DNA from: an uncultured Bacteroidota bacterium
GTDB lineage: Bacteria > Bacteroidota > Bacteroidia > Flavobacteriales > Flavobacteriaceae
DNA: 50,885 bases
Assembly (NCBI GenBank): GCA_913041125.1
Contig: CAJWHM010000011.1
Location: 1-50,885, forward strand
Direction of reading: 5' to 3'
The translations under genes were made by a program, and so were the position numbers. Each line of letters starts with the position of its first letter. Positions within the stretch are counted from its first letter, which is position 1. The notes below the pieces were generated by a model. The model was not told the origin of the DNA, ran no database searches, and worked only from the letters and a program-made list of their open reading frames with translations. This document shows positions 16,777-24,356 of the stretch, one piece after another.

Positions 16777-17774
16777 TCAAACAAAATATATCTTTAAAAA
16801 AATATAACACTTTTGGTATAGATGCCAAAACTAGATTTTTTTCAGAAATATTAAATGAAAAAGATTTAATTGAAAAAATTAAAAAATGTAAAAAAACACC
16901 CTTTAGAATATTAGGTGAAGGAAGTAATATCCTTTTAACTAAAGATTATAAAGGCTATACTTTTATAATTAAAAATAAAGGAATCAATATTATTCAAGAA
17001 AATGAATCTGAGATTGTTGTAGAGGTTCAAGCTGGAGAAAATTGGCATAATTTTGTTCTTTGGGCTTTGGAAAAAAATTATGCAGGTATAGAAAACCTAG
17101 CATTTATTCCTGGAACTGTTGGAGCAGCTCCAATTCAAAATATTGGTGCATACGGTGTAGAATTAAAAACTGTTTTTAAATCCTGTCGTGCTCTTGAAAT
17201 TGAAACACTAACTTTCAAAATTTTCAAAAAAGAAGATTGTGACTTTGAATACAGATCATCAATATTTAAAAAACAATTTAAAGAAAAAATTATAATTACA
17301 AGCGTTTGTTTTGTATTACATAAACCCCCTCACAAAATAAATACAGATTATGATCCTTTAAAAAATGCCCTTAAAGGAAAAAAAAATACAATCCAAAATA
17401 TAGCAAATGCAGTAATTAATGTAAGGAAATCAAAACTACCTGATCCCTCCAAAATTGGAAATAGTGGTAGTTTCTTTAAAAATCCAATCATTAATAAAGA
17501 TAAATTCCTTGAACTCAAAAATAAATATCCAGATATTCCAAATTTTTTTGAACCTTATAATAAAATTAAAATTCCAGCTGCGTGGCTAATAGAAAAAATA
17601 GGATATAAAGGAAAAAGATTTGGTCATGCAGGAATACACAATAAACAGGCTTTAGTTATTGTAAATTATGGAAATGCTGAAGGAAGTGATATTTTGATGC
17701 TTGCAAACCAAATAAAGGAAAAAATACTAATTCATTTTGGAATAAAATTAGAATTTGAAGTAAACTTATTTTGA
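16773..17774 (+). CDS. murB: UDP-N-acetylmuramate dehydrogenase
   Basis: A 333-residue flavoenzyme that reduces UDP-GlcNAc-enolpyruvate to UDP-MurNAc with NADPH, in cytoplasmic peptidoglycan precursor synthesis. The FAD-binding region shows LKKYNTFGIDAKT, RILGEGSNILLT (46-56) and FIPGTVGAAPIQNIGAYG (111-128). The catalytic serine region is GNSGSFFKNP and the C-terminal acid region follows PAAWLIEKIGYKGKRFG. The layout and length match type I (E. coli-like) MurB. It is translationally coupled to the preceding aminotransferase gene and ends 4 nt from the convergent dtd. Confidence 0.95.
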   Translation: MIKQNISLKKYNTFGIDAKTRFFSEILNEKDLIEKIKKCKKTPFRILGEGSNILLTKDYKGYTFIIKNKGINIIQENESEIVVEVQAGENWHNFVLWALEKNYAGIENLAFIPGTVGAAPIQNIGAYGVELKTVFKSCRALEIETLTFKIFKKEDCDFEYRSSIFKKQFKEKIIITSVCFVLHKPPHKINTDYDPLKNALKGKKNTIQNIANAVINVRKSKLPDPSKIGNSGSFFKNPIINKDKFLELKNKYPDIPNFFEPYNKIKIPAAWLIEKIGYKGKRFGHAGIHNKQALVIVNYGNAEGSDILMLANQIKEKILIHFGIKLEFEVNLF

Positions 17775-17778
17775 TATA

Positions 17779-18231
17779 TTATTCTCTATTTTTAGAATCA
17801 ATCCATATCGTAACAGGACCATCGTTAATTAGTTCAATTTGCATATCTGATCCAAATTTCCCAGAAACGACAGGTTTTGATAGAAATTTTTGTGAGTATT
17901 CAATAAAGGAATTATAAAGTGGAATAGCATGTTCATGACAAGCAGCTCTTATATATGATGGCCTATTACCTTTTTTTGTTTTAGCCATTAATGTAAACTG
18001 ACTAATAATCATTAATTCTCCTTTAATATCTAAAAGAGATTGATTCATTACACCTTTCTTGTCATTAAAAATGCGCAAATTCAAAATCTTATTTACCAAC
18101 CATTGTACATCATTTATTTCATCAGCATTTTCAATACCTAATAAAATCATTAGGCCTCTTCCAGAATGTTTTTTTTCTTTTCCATCTATAATTACCTCAG
18201 CATATTTAACTCTTTGAATAACAACCCTCAT
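17779..18231 (-). CDS. dtd: D-aminoacyl-tRNA deacylase
   Basis: A 150-residue protein of standard length for DTD, a homodimer that removes D-amino acids (and glycine) from mischarged tRNAs. The two family motifs are present: SQFTL (in MIISQFTLMAKTKKGNRPS) and the Gly-Pro motif near the C-terminus (NDGPVTIWID), whose cis Gly-Pro gives chiral proofreading. MRVVIQRVKYAEVIIDG at the start is typical. The gene directly abuts the stop of rsgA, so the two form an operon. Confidence 0.96.
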   Translation of the reverse strand: MRVVIQRVKYAEVIIDGKEKKHSGRGLMILLGIENADEINDVQWLVNKILNLRIFNDKKGVMNQSLLDIKGELMIISQFTLMAKTKKGNRPSYIRAACHEHAIPLYNSFIEYSQKFLSKPVVSGKFGSDMQIELINDGPVTIWIDSKNRE

Positions 18232-19161
18232 TTAACTTCTAATATTTGTACCCTCCTTAATTAAATGAATATAACTTTTGTATCTACTTTTAGATATTGA
18301 ACCATCTTCAACTCCTCTTATAATTGCACATTTGGGCTCGTTTTTATGAAGACAATTTTTGAATTTACATTTTCCTTGATTGATAAAAATTTCTGGGAAA
18401 TAATTTCTAATTTCTTCAGCTTTTATATTGACAACACCAAATCCTCTTATTCCTGGGGTATCAATTATTTTAATTCCATTTTTTAAAATATGCATTTCTG
18501 CAAATGTAGTTGTATGTTTTCCCTGCATGTGTTGACTTGAAATGGATGCTGTTTTTAAATTTATCTCAGGTTCTAATGCATTTATAAATGTTGATTTTCC
18601 AACTCCACTATTGCCTGAAATCATGCTGACCTTATTAATTAGTATTTTTTTTAATTTACCTATATTTTGGTTTTTTTTTGCTGATATCTTATATGTCTTG
18701 TAGCCAATATCATCATAAATTTTTTTTAATGATTCTAAATCTTTTAGCTGATCTATACTAAAAGAGTCAATTTTGTTAAATAAAATAATTACCGGTATAT
18801 GATAAGCCTCCGCGGAAAGTAAAAATCGATCTATAAATATTGGGTATGTCTTTGGTTTATGAATCGTTACCATTAATAATGCTAAGTCAATATTAGATGC
18901 AATAATTTGTGTTTGTTTTGAAAGATTTACTGATTTTCTAACTATATAATTTTTTCTGTATCCAATATCAATTATTTTTCCTTCATCTTTTTTACTGGCA
19001 TCATTAACTTCGAAAATAACATTATCCCCTACTGCAACTGGATTTGTGCTTTTTATATTCTGAAGCCTTATCTTTCCTTTTAATTTACAAGAATATAAAT
19101 TTCCCTCTGACTCAATAGAGTAAGAGCTCCCAGTAGATCTTAAAACGACACCTTTTTTCAA
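18232..19161 (-). CDS. rsgA: Ribosome small subunit-dependent GTPase A
   Basis: A 309-residue circularly permuted GTPase for late 30S maturation. It has an N-terminal OB-fold (about 1-70) and GTPase motifs in permuted order: NKID (G4, 129-132), then GNSGVGKS (G1, 183-190), then DTPG (G3, 234-237). A C-terminal zinc site is formed by Cys265, Cys270, His272 and Cys278. The start codon appears to be TTG at 19161; no in-frame ATG lies at a fitting position. A near-consensus TTACTTTG upstream may be its -7 region. Confidence 0.93.
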   Translation of the reverse strand: MKKGVVLRSTGSSYSIESEGNLYSCKLKGKIRLQNIKSTNPVAVGDNVIFEVNDASKKDEGKIIDIGYRKNYIVRKSVNLSKQTQIIASNIDLALLMVTIHKPKTYPIFIDRFLLSAEAYHIPVIILFNKIDSFSIDQLKDLESLKKIYDDIGYKTYKISAKKNQNIGKLKKILINKVSMISGNSGVGKSTFINALEPEINLKTASISSQHMQGKHTTTFAEMHILKNGIKIIDTPGIRGFGVVNIKAEEIRNYFPEIFINQGKCKFKNCLHKNEPKCAIIRGVEDGSISKSRYKSYIHLIKEGTNIRS

Positions 19162-19228
19162 TAGTTTTATTTACAAAGTAACAGTTTTTTTTCAGCATAG
19201 TCTGCTCTTACTAGAAACGACTAATTCT

Positions 19229-19236
19229 TATCTTTG
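19229..19236 (+). promoter_or_regulatory. -7 box TATCTTTG for the gpmI run
   Basis: It matches TAnnTTTG exactly, 14 nt before the gpmI ATG. The -33 region has no clear TTG. It should drive gpmI, the thioredoxin lipoprotein, map and the methyltransferase gene. Confidence 0.45.
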
Positions 19237-19250
19237 TGTAAACTCATTTG

Positions 19251-20777
19251 ATGGCACAAAAAACACTTTTAATGATACTAGATGGATGGGGTAACTCAAC
19301 AGACTCTAGTGTATCTGCTATAGATAAAGCTAAAACTCCTTTTATTGATTCCTTATATGAAAATTATGAGTCTAATGTTTTAAAAACCGACGGAAAACAT
19401 GTTGGGCTTCCAGAAGGACAAATGGGCAATAGTGAAGTCGGTCATATGAATTTGGGTGCGGGAAGGATTGTGTATCAAGATTTAGCAAAAATAAGTAGGG
19501 CAATTAAAGATGGAGAACTTGAAAATCAAATAGTTTTAACAAATAGTATAAAATATGCTATAAAAGAAGACAAGAAAATACATCTTTTAGGATTACTTTC
19601 AGACGGTGGTGTACACTCTCATATTAATCATATAGAAGGTTTTTTAGAATTTATAGGGGAATATCAATATAATAAAGTATTTCTTCATGCCTTTACAGAC
19701 GGAAGAGACGTAGATCCTAAATCTGGTATAAAATTTATAGAACGTATCGAAAAAAAGATTTCTGAAACCGGGGGTAATCTCGCAAGTGTTATAGGAAGAT
19801 ACTATGCAATGGATCGTGATAATAGATGGGAAAGAATTAAAGAAGCATATGATCTTTTAGTTAAAGGCTTAGGAAAGCCGTCTGATAATTTTATTGAACA
19901 ATTAAATAAAAGTTATAAAGAAGGCATTACAGATGAATTTATTAAACCCCTTTTTAAGAAAAATATTGATGGTAATGCACTTACCAAAATTGAAAATGGA
20001 GATGTTGTAATTTTTTTAAATTTTAGAACTGACCGAGGAAGAGAGTTAACACAAGTGCTTTCTCAAAAAGCATTTCCTGATTATGATATGCATCCTCTTC
20101 AATTACGCTATATTACTCTTACCAATTATGACACATCATTTAGAAATGTTGATATTATTTTTAATAAAGAAAACTTATCTGAAACACTAGGCGAGATATT
20201 GTCAAAAGCGGGTAAGACTCAAGTTAGAATTGCAGAGACAGAAAAGTATCCTCATGTTACTTTTTTCTTTAATGGAGGACGCGAAGAACCGTTTGAAGGA
20301 GAGGAACGTATACTTTGTCCATCACCTAAAGTTGCAACTTATGATCAAAAGCCTGAAATGAGTGCTTTTGAGATTACAAAAGCAATTATAAAAAAAATTA
20401 CTTTACAAACTCCAGATTTTATTTGTCTTAACTTTGCAAATCCCGATATGGTTGGACATACAGGTGATTTCAATGCAGCTGTAAAAGCTTGTGAAGTTGT
20501 TGATGAATGTGTGTCAGAAGTTGTAAAATCAGCTTTAGATAAAAAATATGCTATACTAATTATTGCTGATCACGGAAATTGTGAAACAATGTTAAATTCT
20601 GATGGAAGCCCTAATACTGCCCATACTACAAATCCTGTTCCAATTATTTTAGTAGATTTAGAAAAGAAAAAAGTTAAAGAAGGTATACTTGGAGATATTG
20701 CACCTACTATATTAGATTTATTAGAAATAGACATCCCAAAAAAAATGACAAGAAACTCTCTAATTAAAAAGTCATGA
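19251..20777 (+). CDS. gpmI: 2,3-bisphosphoglycerate-independent phosphoglycerate mutase
   Basis: A 508-residue enzyme of the alkaline phosphatase superfamily that interconverts 3- and 2-phosphoglycerate in glycolysis and gluconeogenesis. ILDGWGNS (metal ligand Asp11) and MGNSEVGHMNLGAGR (nucleophile Ser61) are present, as are TDGRDVDP, NFRTDRGRELT, NFANPDMVGHTG and ADHGNCE, which carry the remaining metal ligands. The frame also starts with a TTG three bases upstream, but ATG at 19251 is the likely start. It overlaps the next gene by 4 nt (ATGA). Confidence 0.97.
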   Translation: MAQKTLLMILDGWGNSTDSSVSAIDKAKTPFIDSLYENYESNVLKTDGKHVGLPEGQMGNSEVGHMNLGAGRIVYQDLAKISRAIKDGELENQIVLTNSIKYAIKEDKKIHLLGLLSDGGVHSHINHIEGFLEFIGEYQYNKVFLHAFTDGRDVDPKSGIKFIERIEKKISETGGNLASVIGRYYAMDRDNRWERIKEAYDLLVKGLGKPSDNFIEQLNKSYKEGITDEFIKPLFKKNIDGNALTKIENGDVVIFLNFRTDRGRELTQVLSQKAFPDYDMHPLQLRYITLTNYDTSFRNVDIIFNKENLSETLGEILSKAGKTQVRIAETEKYPHVTFFFNGGREEPFEGEERILCPSPKVATYDQKPEMSAFEITKAIIKKITLQTPDFICLNFANPDMVGHTGDFNAAVKACEVVDECVSEVVKSALDKKYAILIIADHGNCETMLNSDGSPNTAHTTNPVPIILVDLEKKKVKEGILGDIAPTILDLLEIDIPKKMTRNSLIKKS

Positions 20778-21337
20778 AAAAAATTCCTTACTTGTTTTTT
20801 ATTTTATTGCTCAGTTATACTTCTTGTAAAAAAAATTTTAAAGAAAACCAACAGTTACCTTTAAATGTAAAAACTTTGGTAGGTGAAGAAGGTGAGACCG
20901 TAATATTAGGCCCTATGAATCGTGCAAACCTAAATACTGATGAGTTTTTAGCTTGGTTTGAACCTTCTTATAAAAGTCAAAAGGTGCCAGTAGATTGGGT
21001 TAACGAGCATCTTAATCTGAGTGAAAAAATAACTTTTAAGCTTTTTTTAGGAACTTGGTGTGAAGATACCCAGAGAGAATTAGGACCGATGTTTAAAATT
21101 CTAGATGCTCTTAATGTTCATCATAATAGAATTGAAATGTATGGTCTTTCAGAATTCAAGGATAGCCCCAATAGGTTAGAAAAAGAATATGAGATTCTTA
21201 ATATTCCAACACTAATATTTTTTGAAAATGGAATTGAAATAAATCGAATAGTTGAATTTCCTGTAGTAAACCTTTTGGATGATTTTTCTAAAATTTTAAA
21301 AAAACAATCCTACAAAAATTCTTACTCAGATTTTTAA
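20774..21337 (+). CDS. Thioredoxin-fold lipoprotein with a single active-site cysteine
   Basis: A 187-residue protein with a lipoprotein signal; the lipidated cysteine would be Cys18 (LLSYTSCKK). A thioredoxin-like domain follows. Its active-site segment LGTWCEDTQREL has only the first cysteine (Cys96), where thioredoxins have CxxC. The cis-Pro loop IPTLIFFENG is present. Cys96 is the only cysteine besides the lipidated one, so it cannot act as a normal dithiol thioredoxin and may act as a monothiol or redox-sensing protein. It is translationally coupled to gpmI and 1 nt upstream of map. Confidence 0.82.
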   Translation: MKKIPYLFFILLLSYTSCKKNFKENQQLPLNVKTLVGEEGETVILGPMNRANLNTDEFLAWFEPSYKSQKVPVDWVNEHLNLSEKITFKLFLGTWCEDTQRELGPMFKILDALNVHHNRIEMYGLSEFKDSPNRLEKEYEILNIPTLIFFENGIEINRIVEFPVVNLLDDFSKILKKQSYKNSYSDF

Positions 21338-21338
21338 A

Positions 21339-22163
21339 ATGGCTTCAATAGTTTTAAAAAACAAAGAAGAAATAGAATTATTACGTGAGAGTGCATTAGT
21401 CGTTTCAAAAACACTAGGAATGCTTGCTTCAGAAATTGTTCCGGGAATAACTTCCCTTGAGTTAGATCGTCTCGCAGAAACATATATCAGAGATCATGGG
21501 GCTGAACCAGGATTTTTAGGGCTATACGATTTCCCTAATACCCTTTGTGTTAGTCCAAATGCCCAGGTTGTTCATGGTATTCCAAACAATATTCCTTTTG
21601 AGGAAGGAGATATAATATCAATAGATTGTGGTGCATATAAAAATGGATTTTATGGCGATCACGCATATACCTTCCAAGTTGGAAATATAAAATCAGATAT
21701 TAAAAAATTACTTGAAATCACAAAAGCATCTCTTTACGAAGGAATAAAATCATTTAAAGAGGGTAACAGAATTGGTGATTTGGGTTATGCTATTCAAAAT
21801 TATTGCGAAAAAGAAGGCTATGGTGTCGTAAGAGAATTAGTTGGGCATGGATTAGGTAAAGAAATGCATGAAGGACCAGAAATTCCAAATTATGGAAAGA
21901 GAGGACGAGGAAAAAAATTTGTCAATGGTATGGTTTTAGCAATTGAACCAATGATAAATCAAGGAACCCACAAAATAAAACAGCTTAAAGATGGTTGGTC
22001 TATAATGACAGAAGATGGAAGGCCAAGCGCTCATTTTGAACATAATGTTGCTCTTATAGATGGTAAACCCGAATTACTATCTACTTTTCAATATATATAT
22101 GATGCCATTGGTATTAGCAGTATAGAAGAAAACCCATTTAGAAAAGAACCTTTAAAATTATGA
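21339..22163 (+). CDS. map: Methionine aminopeptidase, type I
   Basis: A 274-residue enzyme that removes the initiator methionine from nascent proteins. The five metal ligands of the pita-bread fold are Asp96, Asp107, His170, Glu203 and Glu234. They lie in IDCGAYKNGFYGDH, LVGHGLGKEMHEGPEIPNYG, AIEPMI and HFEHNVAL. Substrate-binding His80 is in VVHGIP. The second Asp is followed by His (GDHAYTF) where many bacterial enzymes have Thr or Ser. The stop overlaps the start of the methyltransferase gene as ATGA. Confidence 0.97.
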   Translation: MASIVLKNKEEIELLRESALVVSKTLGMLASEIVPGITSLELDRLAETYIRDHGAEPGFLGLYDFPNTLCVSPNAQVVHGIPNNIPFEEGDIISIDCGAYKNGFYGDHAYTFQVGNIKSDIKKLLEITKASLYEGIKSFKEGNRIGDLGYAIQNYCEKEGYGVVRELVGHGLGKEMHEGPEIPNYGKRGRGKKFVNGMVLAIEPMINQGTHKIKQLKDGWSIMTEDGRPSAHFEHNVALIDGKPELLSTFQYIYDAIGISSIEENPFRKEPLKL

Positions 22164-22912
22164 AATTGATTCTAAATATTTTTCCAAGACCATGGCTAAT
22201 TAGATTGAGTATTTGGCTTCTTCCTTTAATCAAAATTTATTATTCAGGTAGGCGGTTTATTGATCCTATAGATGGAAGTTCATACAGAAAGTTTCTCCCA
22301 TATGGATATCAAAAATTGAGAAAAAATGCATTATGCCCAGGAACACTTTCTTTAGAAAGACATCGATTGTTATGGCTTTACTTAGAAAGAGAAACAAATA
22401 TTTTTAAAAAAAAATTAAATGTATTACATATTGCACCTGAACAAGTGTTTTTTAAAAAATTTAAAAAATTTGAAAATTGGAATTATACAACTTGTGATAT
22501 TAATTCACCTTTAGCTGATATTAAATCTGATATATGTAATCTGCCATTTAAAAATAATTCTTATGACTTAATATTGTGTAATCATGTTTTGGAGCACATC
22601 CCTGATCACAATAAAGCAATTAGCGAATTATACAGAATATTAAAAAAAGGTGGAATTTTAATCGCTCAAGTACCTATAGATTTTAGTAAAGAAAAAACAT
22701 TCGAAGATTTTAATATTACAAACAATAAGGAAAGAAATAAAATTTTTGGACAATATGATCATGTTAGAGTATATGGAACAGATTTTTTTAGCTTTTTAAA
22801 TCAAGCGGGATTTAAAACAAAAAGTATCGATTACATAAATAAGATATCTAAAGAAGAAATTCAAAAATTTGGATTAAAAAAAGATATCATTCCAATTGGG
22901 TATAAAGTTTGA
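22160..22912 (+). CDS. Class I SAM-dependent methyltransferase
   Basis: A 250-residue protein with a Methyltransf_11-like core. The SAM-binding part is degenerate at motif I (NVLHIAPEQ instead of a glycine-rich loop) but is followed by DICNLPFKNNSYDLILCNHV, LEHIPDHNKAISELYRILKK and GGILIAQVPI, which are typical. The N-terminal 85 residues are basic and partly hydrophobic, suggesting membrane association or a lipid or sugar substrate. The substrate is unknown. It is the last gene of the gpmI run and ends 8 nt from the convergent apbE. Confidence 0.82.
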   Translation: MKLILNIFPRPWLIRLSIWLLPLIKIYYSGRRFIDPIDGSSYRKFLPYGYQKLRKNALCPGTLSLERHRLLWLYLERETNIFKKKLNVLHIAPEQVFFKKFKKFENWNYTTCDINSPLADIKSDICNLPFKNNSYDLILCNHVLEHIPDHNKAISELYRILKKGGILIAQVPIDFSKEKTFEDFNITNNKERNKIFGQYDHVRVYGTDFFSFLNQAGFKTKSIDYINKISKEEIQKFGLKKDIIPIGYKV

Positions 22913-22920
22913 AATTGTAT

Positions 22921-23946
22921 TTATTTTCTAGGAAAATTTTTTGAGAAATGTTGTTCAATTGACCCATCCTCATTTTCAATTATCCAAAATGCTTCTAAGT
23001 CCAATTCTCGATCTACCAAGGCTTTACCCTTTTCATAAGGCATAACCATAAGTGAGGTTGCATATGCATCGGCAATCATACATTTGTTTGAAATTACTGA
23101 AGTACTTAGAACATTTGTTGGGAATGGATTGCCTGTTTTTGGATTAACTGAGTGAACTATTCGTCTTCCTGATCTTTCATCTATTTTGTATTTTCTGTAA
23201 TTACCCGAAGTTGCTAAAGCTTGATTTTTTAAACTAAGTGTTCTTATAAATTCTCGGTTTTCACCTTGTTTCGGATCATCAATAGCTACTTTCCATAAAT
23301 TATCTGTCCTAGGACTTTTCCCTTGAGCTACTATTTCTCCTCCAATCTCAACTAAAAAAGAATTGACATTATTTTTTCTTAAATGATCAGCAATTAAATC
23401 AACTGTATAGCCTTTTGCCAAAGCATTAAAATCTAAATATATATTTGGATCCTTTTTTTGAATGGTGTTTTTTGAAGTTAGGGATGTTTTATTCCAACCT
23501 GTATATTTCAAAATTTTATCTCTTTCTAATTTGCTAATTGATTTTAATTTTTTTTCTGGTCCAAAACCATATGCATTTACAAGTGCTCCAACTGTAGGAT
23601 CAAAATAACCTTCAGTTTTTTTCCAAATAATACTAGAAGTTTTATAAACATTTTGAAAATGAATATCTACTTGAATCAAACTGTCTCCCCTATTGATTTT
23701 CGAAATATCAGAATCTATTTCATAGGTTGACATTGATTTATTTATTAATTTAATAATAGAGTCAATATGAGTTATTAAAAGATTTGTTTCAAGAGACTTA
23801 CTTATATAAGTAACAGAATACGAGGTACCTAAAGCATATCCGCTTATTACTTTTAAATCATTAGTTTTTTTTTGGTGACATCCAATGATAAAAAAAAATA
23901 GAAGAATTCTAAAGTATTTTCTCAAGACCACTGAAATTGACAACAT
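22921..23946 (-). CDS. apbE: FAD:protein FMN transferase (lipoprotein)
   Basis: A 341-residue ApbE-family protein that attaches FMN through a phosphoester to Thr residues of Na+-NQR subunits NqrB and NqrC, on the periplasmic side. It has a lipoprotein signal (FFFIIGCHQ) and family stretches GTSYSVTY, KGYTVDLIADHL, LVEIGGEIVAQGKSP and HSVNPKTGNPFP. The ATG at 23946 overlaps the small upstream gene by 38 nt. A TTG at 23925 gives an equally good signal peptide. Its proximity to the nqr operon supports its role as the NQR flavin transferase. Confidence 0.94.
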   Translation of the reverse strand: MLSISVVLRKYFRILLFFFIIGCHQKKTNDLKVISGYALGTSYSVTYISKSLETNLLITHIDSIIKLINKSMSTYEIDSDISKINRGDSLIQVDIHFQNVYKTSSIIWKKTEGYFDPTVGALVNAYGFGPEKKLKSISKLERDKILKYTGWNKTSLTSKNTIQKKDPNIYLDFNALAKGYTVDLIADHLRKNNVNSFLVEIGGEIVAQGKSPRTDNLWKVAIDDPKQGENREFIRTLSLKNQALATSGNYRKYKIDERSGRRIVHSVNPKTGNPFPTNVLSTSVISNKCMIADAYATSLMVMPYEKGKALVDRELDLEAFWIIENEDGSIEQHFSKNFPRK

Positions 23947-24268
23947 ATGAGTTATTTTTTAATAAGGGTAAATTGTAGTTTTCTGAATTAGCAAATCCTA
24001 CTCCAGCAAAATAAAGCTTTGCTTTATTTTTTTTTGCATGAATAATTACTTTTTCCATGAATTTAAGATCATATTTTTTAGGAGAATTTGGATATAGACA
24101 TCCAGATACAACAATAAAATATAGTGATTTTTTTTTCACACAAACAAATTGTGGAGACTGCTTCATATCAGAATTTACTCCTAAAAATTCGTACCCTTGG
24201 GTTTTTAAGAAGTTTCCAACTTCTTGCATTGCAAGTTGATGTATTTCTTTCTTATTTAGTTGCTCCAT
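23909..24268 (-). CDS. Small conserved protein next to apbE (function unknown)
   Basis: A 119-residue soluble protein without signal peptide, starting MEQLNKKEIHQLAMQEVGNF. I recall homologues in Flavobacteriia encoded beside apbE and nqr. There they are often labelled 'Na(+)-translocating NADH-quinone reductase subunit F', although this protein has no Fe-S, FAD or NADH motif. Its pattern (PQFVCVKKKSLYFIVV, LYFAGVGFANSENYNLPL) suggests a compact alpha/beta fold. The frame opens at a TTG 12 nt upstream, but that lies inside the -7 box, so ATG at 24268 is preferred. The gene overlaps apbE by 38 nt. Confidence 0.75.
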   Translation of the reverse strand: MEQLNKKEIHQLAMQEVGNFLKTQGYEFLGVNSDMKQSPQFVCVKKKSLYFIVVSGCLYPNSPKKYDLKFMEKVIIHAKKNKAKLYFAGVGFANSENYNLPLLKNNSYVVNFSGLEKIL

Positions 24269-24277
24269 CTTATAAGT

Positions 24278-24285
24278 CAAAAGTA
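24278..24285 (-). promoter_or_regulatory. -7 box TACTTTTG for the small gene and apbE
   Basis: It matches TAnnTTTG on the minus strand, only 9 nt before the ATG at 24268, which leaves a leader of a few bases. No -33 TTG is clear. Confidence 0.5.
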
Positions 24286-24356
24286 ATTATTAGGACTATA
24301 ATTAATATTAAATAAAGTTAAAATAACTATTTTGCATTCTAAGAAAAATAAAAAAT

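Noticed and set aside
23909-24268. Second NqrF
   Set aside because: It has none of the Fe-S cysteines or FAD/NADH motifs; the true nqrF is at 27349-28644.
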